Part shown: in pieces, positions 14,806 through 22,549 of the stretch | How the letters are laid out: every line of letters starts with the position of its first letter | Numbering within the stretch: the stretch's first letter is position 1 | Origin: Sphaerisporangium cinnabarinum | Lineage (GTDB): Bacteria > Actinomycetota > Actinomycetes > Actinomycetales > Cellulomonadaceae | Direction: 5' to 3' | Assembly (NCBI GenBank): GCA_003052455.1 | Contig: QAPD01000020.1 | Span: 27,729-91,728 of the forward strand | DNA: 64,000 bases | Notes under the pieces: generated by a model | What the model saw: only the letters and a program-made list of their open reading frames with translations | Database searches by the model: none | What the model was told of the DNA's origin: nothing | Translations under genes and position numbers: made by a program

Positions 14806-17412
14806 ATGGACTCCCGGGCCTCGCGCGCGTCCCTCGTGGACGGCGTGCTGGGCGCGGTGCAGGAGGGCACGTCCGTCCTCCTCACGGGCCTCCCCGGCTC
14901 CGGGCGGAGCCGGCTCCTCGCCCTCCTCCGCGACGCGGCGCTGCGCACGGACCGGCGCGTCCTGTCCGTCCCGGGCGTGGGCACGGGAGCCGGCCGGCCG
15001 CTCGAGTCGCTCGTCCTCGCCGGTGCGATCGACCCTGCTCCCGCCCAGCCCGTGTCCCTCGGCCGCGCGCTCGACGCCGTCGAGCGCGCGCTCGGGTCGG
15101 GGCCCGCCGTCGTCCTCCTGGACGACGCCGACGCGCTCGACGAGACGAGCGCGGCGGTCCTCGCGGCGGCGTCCGCGCGCCGCGACGTCCCCGTGGTCGC
15201 CGCCCAGCGGCCGCCCTCGCCGGCGGCCGTCGTCGAGACGGTGCTGGGCGGTCGTCCCACGACCGCGCTGACGATGCCCGCCCTCGCGTTCGAGGACGTG
15301 CACGGGGCGACGAGCTCGCTCCTGGGCGGCGACGTCGACGCCGGGGTCGCGGGGCGGATCTACGGCCTGTCCGGGGGACTGCCCGGCCTCGTCCGCTCCA
15401 TCGCGACGGGGGCCCGACGCGCGGGGCACCTCGTCGAGGAGTCCGGGACCTGGGTCGCGCGGCGAGACCTCGTGACCCGCGGCCTGGAGGTCGACGTGCG
15501 GCGACTGCTCGCCGGCCTCTCGCCGGAGCAGCACGACGCGGTCCGGATCCTCGCCGCCGTCGGGACGGCGGAGCTCCCGACGGCCCGCCGCCTCCTCGCG
15601 TGGCCGGTGCTCGTCGCGCTGGACGACCACGGCCTGCTCCGGTTCGTCGAGACCGACGGCCGGACCGGGGTGACCCTCTACCCCCCGCTCGTCGGGGAGC
15701 TGCTGCGGCAGACCGCGGGCGCCCGGGCGCTGCACGCGGACGCCCAGATCGCCGACGCGCTCGCGAGCGACCACGACACCTGGGACCCGCTCGGCCGTCC
15801 GGCCGCCCCCGAGCTGCCCACGGGCTGGGCCGCCTCGCGCGAGTCGGCGGCGATCCTCGGCCGCGAGCTCCGCCGGCACACCGCCGCCCAGCTCCTCGCG
15901 CGCCGGGACGCGTGGGAGCGTCGGCCGTCGACCCGGAACACCGTGGAGTACCTGGACGCCCTCGCGCTCGACGAGGCGCCTGCGGCCGTCATCGAGGCCG
16001 TCCTGGAGCGCACGCACGAGGTCGTGCCCGAGGAACCGATCGGGTCCGACTTCCTCCTGGCCTGGGAGGCGGTCTACCGCGGGGTCGTCCGCCACGAGCG
16101 CGCCACCGCCCTCGCGCTCCTGCGCACCGGGCCCGTCGAGGACGAGAGCTCCGCCGTCCGCCAGGCCGTGGCCCAGCACATCCTCCTCACCACCGGGGAC
16201 GCGCGCGACGAGGAGCGCGCCGTCGTGCCGGACCTGCTCCTGGCCGGCGAGCACGACGGCGAGAGACCGCCGCCGCAGGGCGACGAGCTCGTGTTCACCG
16301 CGGACGCCGTCGTGCGCCTCGTGCGCTCCGAGGTCCTCCTCGCGCAGGGACGGACCGACGACGCTCGGGACGAGCTCGTCGACCTCCCGCTCCCCGAGCA
16401 GGCCCAGCGGCAGGACGCGACGTCCTGGCGGTCCCTCGCGGTGCTGTGCGGCGGCGAGGTGCGGTCGGCGGTCGAGCAGTCGCACCGGCTCCTGGACCAG
16501 GCTCGCGACCGGTTCGACCCCACGCAGATCGAGCCGCACGGTTACGTCGTCGCGCTCGGGCTCTTCGTCGAGGGTCGGCTGTCGACCCTGCGGGAGCACC
16601 TCACGAGCATGTTCGCGGCGGGGACGCCCGCGCCGCTCCGGCCCACGACCCGCGCCGGTCTGCTCTGCCTCGGCGGCGCCCTCTCGCTCCTCGAGGGCAA
16701 CGTGGCCAGCGCCCGGTCGCTCGCCCGCCAGCTCGAGGGCCTGCGGCTCCTGGCGGCGTCCGCCCCGCTCGCCCGCCCCTACCCGCTCGTCGCCCAGCTC
16801 ACCGTGGGCACGGGCGCCGAGGACCCCGAGGAGGCGACCCGGACCGCGTGGGACGTGGTCGACGCGATGGACCGACGCGGCTACCTCCTCGCGGCCGTCT
16901 TCGACGCCGTCTGGCTCGTCATCCTGTGGCCCGACGCCGAGCGGTGCCGTCGGCTCGCGGACCACGCCGCCGCGGCCCAGGGTGGCCTGCTGCCCGCCCT
17001 CGGGCGCTACCTCCGCGCCGCCGCCGACCGTTCTCCCGCCGCGCTGGTGTCGGTCGCCGACGACCTGCGCTCCCGCGGTCTCCACCTGCCCGCGACCCAG
17101 GCGCACGCGATGGCGGTGCGGCTGCTCCGCGAGGACGACCGGCCCGCGCAGGCGAGCGAGGAGGCGCACCGGCTGCACGCGCACGTGGCACGCGCCGGCG
17201 AGGAGCTCGAGCTGCTCGTGCCCTCCGTCGCGCCCGCGGACGCGCTCAGCCCGCGCGAGCGGGAGGTCGCCCGGCTGGTGGCGCGCGGCCTGAGCAACAG
17301 GGACGTGGCCCGGGAGCTCGTCGTGAGCGACCGGACCGTGGACAACCACGTCTACCGGATCTTCCGCAAGCTGGGGATCACCTCGCGCGACCAGCTGTCC
17401 ACCCTGCTCTGA
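14806..17412 (+). CDS. LuxR-family ATPase regulator with Arg in the P-loop
   Basis: An 868-residue regulator of the LAL/MalT-like type. An N-terminal P-loop domain (about 1-230) has GLPGSGRS at 28-35 and a Walker B-like VVLLDDADALDE near 104-114. A long helical, TPR-like middle region follows. The C-terminal LuxR helix-turn-helix is LSPREREVARLVARGLSNRDVA plus the recognition segment ending in YRIFRKLG (about 805-868). The Walker A lysine is replaced by Arg34, unlike the other LuxR ATPase in this window (GVGKT), so nucleotide hydrolysis may be weak or lost. Target genes are unknown; it lies downstream of the small gene and convergent with the speD operon. Confidence 0.87.
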   Translation: MDSRASRASLVDGVLGAVQEGTSVLLTGLPGSGRSRLLALLRDAALRTDRRVLSVPGVGTGAGRPLESLVLAGAIDPAPAQPVSLGRALDAVERALGSGPAVVLLDDADALDETSAAVLAAASARRDVPVVAAQRPPSPAAVVETVLGGRPTTALTMPALAFEDVHGATSSLLGGDVDAGVAGRIYGLSGGLPGLVRSIATGARRAGHLVEESGTWVARRDLVTRGLEVDVRRLLAGLSPEQHDAVRILAAVGTAELPTARRLLAWPVLVALDDHGLLRFVETDGRTGVTLYPPLVGELLRQTAGARALHADAQIADALASDHDTWDPLGRPAAPELPTGWAASRESAAILGRELRRHTAAQLLARRDAWERRPSTRNTVEYLDALALDEAPAAVIEAVLERTHEVVPEEPIGSDFLLAWEAVYRGVVRHERATALALLRTGPVEDESSAVRQAVAQHILLTTGDARDEERAVVPDLLLAGEHDGERPPPQGDELVFTADAVVRLVRSEVLLAQGRTDDARDELVDLPLPEQAQRQDATSWRSLAVLCGGEVRSAVEQSHRLLDQARDRFDPTQIEPHGYVVALGLFVEGRLSTLREHLTSMFAAGTPAPLRPTTRAGLLCLGGALSLLEGNVASARSLARQLEGLRLLAASAPLARPYPLVAQLTVGTGAEDPEEATRTAWDVVDAMDRRGYLLAAVFDAVWLVILWPDAERCRRLADHAAAAQGGLLPALGRYLRAAADRSPAALVSVADDLRSRGLHLPATQAHAMAVRLLREDDRPAQASEEAHRLHAHVARAGEELELLVPSVAPADALSPREREVARLVARGLSNRDVARELVVSDRTVDNHVYRIFRKLGITSRDQLSTLL

Positions 17413-17437
17413 CACCCGGCACGCCCCCCGTCCGGCG

Positions 17438-19054
17438 TCAGTAGCGCCAGGAGCGCATGTCCTCCTGGTAGGTGCGCTGGACCGTCGGTGACAGCAGGGT
17501 CGACGGCGGCAGGTCGCGGGGCGGGTTGTCGGCCGGGAGGCGCGTGGTCGCCGCGAGGGACGTGGCGTCGTGGAAGCGCAGCCCGTCCGGGAGGGGCGTG
17601 CGCGCGAAGGGGCCGGGCACGACGTCGGCCGGCCCGCCCGGGAGCGAGAGCGCGAAGCCCCACTCCCCGAAGGAGGGGACGTTGACGGTGAGCGGCACGA
17701 CGGTGCGCCCGGGCGCCGCGGCGCGGACCGTCGAGACCACCTGCCAGAACGCGTCGGGCGTGAAGTACGACGACGTCGCCTGCGTCGCGAACGCACCGCC
17801 GGGCCGCAGGTGCGCGGCGACCATGCCGTAGAACTCCTGCGAGTAGAGCTTGGCGACGCGCTCGGAGGAGGGGTCGACGAGGTCGACGAGCACGACGTCG
17901 AACGTCTGCGGCGTGTCCTCGACCCAGCGGAACGCGTCCGCGTTGACGACCGTGACGCGGGGGTCGTCGAGCGCGTGCTCGTTCACGGCGGTGAGGAGCC
18001 GGTTCTCGCGCGCGAGGTCGGTGACGGCGGGGTCGAGGTCGACGAGCGTGACCTCCTGGACCGAGCCGTAGCGCAGGACCTCGCGCGCGAGGAGGCCGTC
18101 GCCGCCGCCGAGGATCGCGACGGACGCGGGCGCCGCGACGGACGTCATCGCCGCGTGCGCGAGCGTCTCGTGGTACCGCGCCTCGTCGACGGAGGAGAAC
18201 TGGAGCTGGTTGTCGAGGTAGAGGCGCGTGTCGCCCCGGTACTCCGTGACGACGACCTGCTGGTAGGCGCTGCGCTCCTGCGCGACGACCGGGTCCTGGT
18301 ACATCCCCGCGCTGATGCGCGCCTCGAGCCACGACGACGCCGCGAACCCGGCGAGGAGCACGACGAGCGTGACGCCCGCGAGCACCGACCACCGCGGCGG
18401 GTGGCCCATGCGCGCGAGCATGAACCCCGCGACGGCGACGTTGAGCACCGCGACCGCGAACGCCGTGCGCACGAGGCCGAGGTACGGGAGCAGCAGGAAC
18501 GGGAACAGCAGCGACGCGGCGAGCGCCCCGAAGTAGTCGAGCGCGAGCACCTTCGACAGCAGGGAGACGGAGCCCTCGCTCCCCCGCTCCTTGAGCACCG
18601 CGACGAGGAGCGGGATCTCGACGCCGATCGCCGTCCCGATCGCGAGCGACAGCACGACGAACACGACCCACGCGAGCTCGGTGGCGGCGTACGCCCAGAA
18701 CAGCGCGAGCACCGACGTCCCGCCGAGGAGCGAGAGCACGAGCTCGTTGCGCACGAAGCTCAGCACCGCGGTGCGCTGCAGGCGCGGCGCGAGGAGCGAG
18801 CCGAGGCCCATGCCGAACAGCGTGAGCCCGGTCGCGACGGAGAACGCGACGACCGAGTCGCCGAACAGGTACGACGCCGCGGTCCCGAGGATGAGCTCGT
18901 AGACGAGCCCGCCGACGGCGACGAGGAGCGCGGCGGCGAAGACCGTCGGCCGGTCGAGGTGGTGCGCTCCCGACCGCCCGGTGGGCGGGTCGGGGTCTGC
19001 CTCCGCGTCCGCCCCGGGCCGGCCCCCGGGCGGGACCTCCTGCTGGTCGAGCAC
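17438..19054 (-). CDS. speE: Membrane-fused polyamine aminopropyltransferase (spermidine synthase-like)
   Basis: A 538-residue protein. About seven N-terminal membrane helices (residues 35-245) are fused to an aminopropyltransferase Rossmann domain. The latter shows LYLDNQLQFSSVDEARYHE, ILGGGDGLLAREVLRY (cofactor-binding Gly motif), VTLVDLDPAV and DVVLVDLVDPSSERVAKLYS, as in SpeE. It would transfer aminopropyl groups from decarboxylated S-adenosylmethionine to an amine acceptor, here at the membrane. The GTG start lies two bases after the DUF350 stop. It is the last gene of an operon that begins with speD, which makes the donor substrate. The acceptor may not be putrescine. Confidence 0.87.
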   Translation of the reverse strand: MLDQQEVPPGGRPGADAEADPDPPTGRSGAHHLDRPTVFAAALLVAVGGLVYELILGTAASYLFGDSVVAFSVATGLTLFGMGLGSLLAPRLQRTAVLSFVRNELVLSLLGGTSVLALFWAYAATELAWVVFVVLSLAIGTAIGVEIPLLVAVLKERGSEGSVSLLSKVLALDYFGALAASLLFPFLLLPYLGLVRTAFAVAVLNVAVAGFMLARMGHPPRWSVLAGVTLVVLLAGFAASSWLEARISAGMYQDPVVAQERSAYQQVVVTEYRGDTRLYLDNQLQFSSVDEARYHETLAHAAMTSVAAPASVAILGGGDGLLAREVLRYGSVQEVTLVDLDPAVTDLARENRLLTAVNEHALDDPRVTVVNADAFRWVEDTPQTFDVVLVDLVDPSSERVAKLYSQEFYGMVAAHLRPGGAFATQATSSYFTPDAFWQVVSTVRAAAPGRTVVPLTVNVPSFGEWGFALSLPGGPADVVPGPFARTPLPDGLRFHDATSLAATTRLPADNPPRDLPPSTLLSPTVQRTYQEDMRSWRY

Positions 19055-19056
19055 GG

Positions 19057-19287
19057 TCAGGAGCTGATCGTCCCCGCGATGATGAGGCCGATCGCCACCG
19101 CGAGGCCCGCGATCATCACGCCGAACGCGACGTTGTGCTCGTCGACGAGCTCGCGGTGCAGGTTGAGGCGGAACACCTTGTTCGCGACGACGAGCGTGAC
19201 GAGCAGCAGCACGATGCCGAGCACCGAGTAGAGGACGGTCGAGAAGAAGGACCAGAGGAACGCCAGCGGGGCGGCGGCTGAGATCAC
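19057..19287 (-). CDS. DUF350 small membrane protein
   Basis: A 76-residue protein with two hydrophobic helices (about 8-32 and 52-74) separated by a charged loop (FRLNLHRELVDEHN). The pattern AFGVMIAGLAVAIGLIIAG is the DUF350 signature. The family has no assigned activity, but is often encoded next to membrane aminopropyltransferases, as here. GTG 19287 has a GGGAGA ribosome site. The gene is two bases upstream of the aminopropyltransferase and 79 bases downstream of the DUF4178 gene. Confidence 0.85.
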   Translation of the reverse strand: MISAAAPLAFLWSFFSTVLYSVLGIVLLLVTLVVANKVFRLNLHRELVDEHNVAFGVMIAGLAVAIGLIIAGTISS

Positions 19288-19366
19288 GGGGTCTCCCGGG
19301 GTCGGGTCGTGGGACGGGCGGACGGGTGCAGGGGTTCGGGGCCGGGACGAGCGGGCGCGGGTCGGG

Positions 19367-20122
19367 TCACTTGCCGAGCCCCCCGCCGCCCCCGCCGTAG
19401 ACGGTGCGCCGCACGCACGTGCCGTCGTCGGTCGTGCCGACCTGGCCGGTGGTGGGCGACGTCGTGACGACGGAGCGGGGCGTGCACGACGCGCTGCCCG
19501 AGGCGGCGCGGGCCGCGCACGACCCGAGACCGAGCAGCACGACCGCCGCGACCGCGAAGGCGACGAACCGCCCGCCGGGAACCGTGCGGGGCGCGACGCG
19601 GCGGCCGAACAGGCGCTGCTGCTCGGCGGCGTCGAGACGGCGCCCGTGGTAGACGGACGTGACGGGGCCGAACGGGCCGGTCGTGCGCTCGATCGACACG
19701 ATCGTCCCGCGGGCCGAGAGGTCGACGTACTCGACCTCCTGCCCGACGGCGAACGGCTCGGCGAACTGCCCCTCGACGTGCTCGACGCGCCCCGTCCCGC
19801 GCTCGCGCACGGTGAGCGTGTGCTGCCGGCCCTCGAGGGTCAGCCCGAGGGTCCGGCCGGTCTGCAGGCCCGAGAGGTCGACGACGGGCGGCCACGGCTC
19901 GGTCGGGTGCAGGAGCGTCACGTCGCGCGTGTCGTGGTCGTACTCGACCCAGACGTCGGAGCCGTCGTGGGCGAGGAGCTGCCACTCCTCCCACGTGAAC
20001 GTGGAGCCGCCGTGCACGGTCGAGAGCACGGCGACGGCGCGCGGCGTCGCGCGCTGCGGCGGGGCGCCCAGGAGGTCCTCGCCGACGCGCATCGCGAGCC
20101 GCGGGCGGGGCGTCCGGCTCAC
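19367..20122 (-). CDS. DUF4178 domain-containing membrane protein
   Basis: A 251-residue protein. Residues about 20-165 form a DUF4178 beta-rich module (STFTWEEWQLLAHDGSDVWVEYDHD, then DVTLLHPTEPWPP). A membrane helix near residue 195 (FVAFAVAAVVLLGLGS) leads to a short Cys-containing, Gly-rich exterior tail (GGGGGGLGK). The GTG at 20122 overlaps the speD stop (GTGA), which decides the start. It belongs to the speD-DUF4178-DUF350-aminopropyltransferase operon. Its role is unknown, though the context suggests a polyamine-linked envelope function. Confidence 0.82.
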   Translation of the reverse strand: MSRTPRPRLAMRVGEDLLGAPPQRATPRAVAVLSTVHGGSTFTWEEWQLLAHDGSDVWVEYDHDTRDVTLLHPTEPWPPVVDLSGLQTGRTLGLTLEGRQHTLTVRERGTGRVEHVEGQFAEPFAVGQEVEYVDLSARGTIVSIERTTGPFGPVTSVYHGRRLDAAEQQRLFGRRVAPRTVPGGRFVAFAVAAVVLLGLGSCAARAASGSASCTPRSVVTTSPTTGQVGTTDDGTCVRRTVYGGGGGGLGK

Positions 20123-20499
20123 ACGAGGCTCCGCACGGCGACCCCGGCCGCGCCGAGCTCCTCGGCGAGGAGCGCGCGCACGTCGTCCGTGAACGTGGCC
20201 GACGCCGGGGCGCGGCACGTCGTGAGGGTCACGTAGGCGGCGCCGTCCTCGGGCCAGGTGTGCACGGCGAGGTGCGACTCCGCGAGCAGCAGCACGACGC
20301 TCGTGCCCTGCGGCTCGAAGCGGTGGGACACCTCGCCGAGCGGCGTCATCCCGGCCTCGCGCACGATCGCGTCGAGGCAGCGGCGGACGGTCGGCTCGTC
20401 GTCGAGCAGCGCCGGGTCCGCGCCCGTCACGTCGAACACGTGGACGAGGTTGCGCTGCACGTCCACGCCCCTGTCGATGTCGGTCCTGTCGGCCGGCAC
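20119..20499 (-). CDS. speD: S-adenosylmethionine decarboxylase proenzyme
   Basis: A 126-residue bacterial class I AdoMet decarboxylase. AESHLAVHTWPEDG contains the self-cleavage site between Glu and Ser (the Ser becomes the pyruvoyl group), with the conserved His and downstream Cys (TTC). It makes decarboxylated AdoMet, the aminopropyl donor for the synthase three genes downstream. The start is GTG 20499 without a clear ribosome site. A TAGGGT hexamer at 20544-20549 on the minus strand is a candidate -10. It is the first gene of the operon, and its stop overlaps the DUF4178 start. Confidence 0.92.
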   Translation of the reverse strand: MPADRTDIDRGVDVQRNLVHVFDVTGADPALLDDEPTVRRCLDAIVREAGMTPLGEVSHRFEPQGTSVVLLLAESHLAVHTWPEDGAAYVTLTTCRAPASATFTDDVRALLAEELGAAGVAVRSLV

Positions 20500-20543
20500 G
20501 GGCGAGCGGCCCGCGGTCCGGTGGCCGCCGTCGGGCCGCGCAC

Positions 20544-20657
20544 ACCCTAGCCGACCTGCGGCGTCGGCCGACGGACGGACCCGCCGCGCGAGACCCGCCG
20601 CCCGCCCGCACGGGCGGACGCCGTCCAGCGGGCGGGCGACGGCCGTTCGCCTACGAT
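20544..20657. promoter_or_regulatory. Divergent promoters, speD operon / PAS-SpoIIE phosphatase
   Basis: Minus strand: TAGGGT (20544-20549) is a plausible -10 for speD, leaving a leader of about 40 bases. Plus strand: TACGAT (20652-20657) ends six bases before the ATG at 20664 and no ribosome site is seen, so the phosphatase message is probably leaderless. Convincing -35 elements were not found. Confidence 0.4.
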
Positions 20658-20663
20658 GCGCGG

Positions 20664-22412
20664 ATGGATGCCGAGTGGTTCGTCGACGCCACGGCGCAGT
20701 GCGCCGTGGGTCGGCGGGCGCGCGAGGTCGCGTGGGAGCGGACGCCGCTGGGCCCGCCCGCCGAGTGGCCCGAGGCGCTGCGCCACGCCGTCCACCTGTG
20801 CTTCTCGACGCGGTTCCCCGTGATGCTCGTGTGGGGCCCCGACCTCACGCTGATCTACAACGACGGCTACGAGGAGATGCTCGGCACGGCCAAGCACGCC
20901 GGCGCGCTCGGCGCCCCGGCGGCGAAGGTGTGGGCGGAGATCTGGGACGAGGTCGGGCCGCTGTTCGACGAGGTCCTGCGCACCGGGCGGGCGTCGTCGG
21001 ACCGCGACCTGCCGCTCGTGATGAACCGCTCCGGCTACGACGAGGAGACGTTCTTCACCTTCTCCTACAGCCCGCTCCGGGACGACGACGGCCGCATCGC
21101 GGGCGTGCTCGACATCTCGACGGAGACGACGCTGGCCGTCGTCAACCAGCGCCGCCTCGCGATGCTCGGGGAGCTCCAGGGCGCGCTCCCCACGACGTTC
21201 ATCGACCTGGCGACGTTCGGCCGCCCGGTGCTCGACGTGCTGGCCGGGAGCCCCGACGTCGCACGCGCCGCCTTCTACGACGTGCGCGGCGGGCGACCCC
21301 GCGAGGTCGGGTCGGTCGGCCCGGCGCCGAGCGCTGCGGAGACCCGCCTCGTCGAGCGCGTGTTCCGGACCCGGCAGCGCATCGTCTCGCAGGGCCTCGT
21401 GGTCAAGCCGCTGCGCGACGCCCTGCGTGGAGGCGTGGCCGGGATCCTCGTGCTCCGGGCGAGCCCGATGCGTCCCTGGGACACCGACTACGCGCGGTAC
21501 CTCGCCGGCCTGGCCGCGACGGTCGGGGCGGCGCTGCGCGACGCCGTGCGCCTGCGGACCACGATGGACGCGCTGCGGCTGCGGGTCGAGCGCTCGGAGG
21601 AGCAGACGGCGCAGATGCGCGAGGTCGCGCTCGCGCTCCAGCAGGCGGTGCTCACCGAGCCGCCCGAGCCGGACCACCTCCAGGTCTCCGTGCACTACCA
21701 GCCCGCCGCGCTCGACCGCGACATCGGCGGCGACTGGTACGACGGGTTCGTGACGCCCGACGGCGCGACGACCCTCGTCGTGGGCGACGTCGTCGGCCAC
21801 GACCTCGCGGCGGCGGTCATGATGGGGCAGCTGCGCGGGCTCGTGCGGGCGATCGGCTACGACAGCGGCGAGTCGCCGGCCCGCGTCCTCGAGCGCGTGG
21901 ACGCGGCGGTGCAGGGGCTCGCACTGGGGAGCGGCGCGATCGCCACGGTGGTCCTCGCGCGCATCGAGCAGACCGCGGAGCAGCATCGCCGCGGGGTGCG
22001 GACGGTGCGGTGGACGAGCGCGGGGCACCTGCCGCCGATGCTCGTCCGTGCGGACGGCCGCGTCGACACGCTGACGCGGCGCAACGACCTGCCGCTGGGG
22101 CTCTCGCCGGGCACCGCGCGCACCGAGCACACGGTCGAGGTCTACCCGGGCGACACGCTCGTGCTGTACACCGACGGGCTCGTGGAGCGTCGCGGCCACA
22201 ACCTCCGCGACGACCTCGTCGACCTCGCCCGCGCGCTGGAGGGCACGCACCGCGGGCCCATCGAGGAGGTCGTCGAGGCGGCGCTCACGCGGATGCTGCC
22301 GGGGCCGGGCGAGGACGACGTCGCGCTCGTCGTGCTCCGGGCGGGCCCGGCCGACGTCCCGGTCGCCGACCGGGTCGAGGCGCCGTCCGAGCGTGGCGCG
22401 CCCGTGGCCTGA
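20664..22412 (+). CDS. PAS/GAF-SpoIIE protein serine phosphatase
   Basis: A 582-residue signalling phosphatase. A PAS domain (about 40-160; LVWGPDLTLIYNDGYEEMLG) is followed by a GAF-like region (about 165-300) and a short coiled linker. The PP2C/SpoIIE domain (about 342-560) keeps its metal-binding acids in DIGGDWYDGF, VVGDVVGHD, LVLYTDGLVERR and GEDDVALVVL. Such RsbU-like enzymes dephosphorylate anti-sigma-factor antagonists in partner-switching circuits. No antagonist or anti-sigma gene is adjacent, so its target must lie elsewhere. It appears leaderless and monocistronic, ending before a strong hairpin. Confidence 0.9.
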   Translation: MDAEWFVDATAQCAVGRRAREVAWERTPLGPPAEWPEALRHAVHLCFSTRFPVMLVWGPDLTLIYNDGYEEMLGTAKHAGALGAPAAKVWAEIWDEVGPLFDEVLRTGRASSDRDLPLVMNRSGYDEETFFTFSYSPLRDDDGRIAGVLDISTETTLAVVNQRRLAMLGELQGALPTTFIDLATFGRPVLDVLAGSPDVARAAFYDVRGGRPREVGSVGPAPSAAETRLVERVFRTRQRIVSQGLVVKPLRDALRGGVAGILVLRASPMRPWDTDYARYLAGLAATVGAALRDAVRLRTTMDALRLRVERSEEQTAQMREVALALQQAVLTEPPEPDHLQVSVHYQPAALDRDIGGDWYDGFVTPDGATTLVVGDVVGHDLAAAVMMGQLRGLVRAIGYDSGESPARVLERVDAAVQGLALGSGAIATVVLARIEQTAEQHRRGVRTVRWTSAGHLPPMLVRADGRVDTLTRRNDLPLGLSPGTARTEHTVEVYPGDTLVLYTDGLVERRGHNLRDDLVDLARALEGTHRGPIEEVVEAALTRMLPGPGEDDVALVVLRAGPADVPVADRVEAPSERGAPVA

Positions 22413-22478
22413 CCGGGGCGCCGCGGGTCCCCGGGGCTCACGAGGGGTGCGGCCAGGGCGCGGTGAGGCATACGGCGA

Positions 22479-22517
22479 GGGGTCGTCCCCCGCCCGTGAC
22501 GGGCGAGGGACGACCCC
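22479..22517. terminator. Long bidirectional hairpin between convergent genes
   Basis: GGGGTCGTCCC (22479-22489) pairs perfectly with GGGACGACCCC (22507-22517). Inside it CGCCCG (22491-22496) pairs with CGGGCG (22500-22505) around a TGA loop. This near-continuous 17-bp stem lies between the convergent phosphatase and glycosidase genes. It lacks a T-run, as many actinobacterial terminators do, and would work from either side. Confidence 0.65.
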
Positions 22518-22549
22518 GGGGCCGGTAGCGCGGCGGCGCCGGCCGACCG

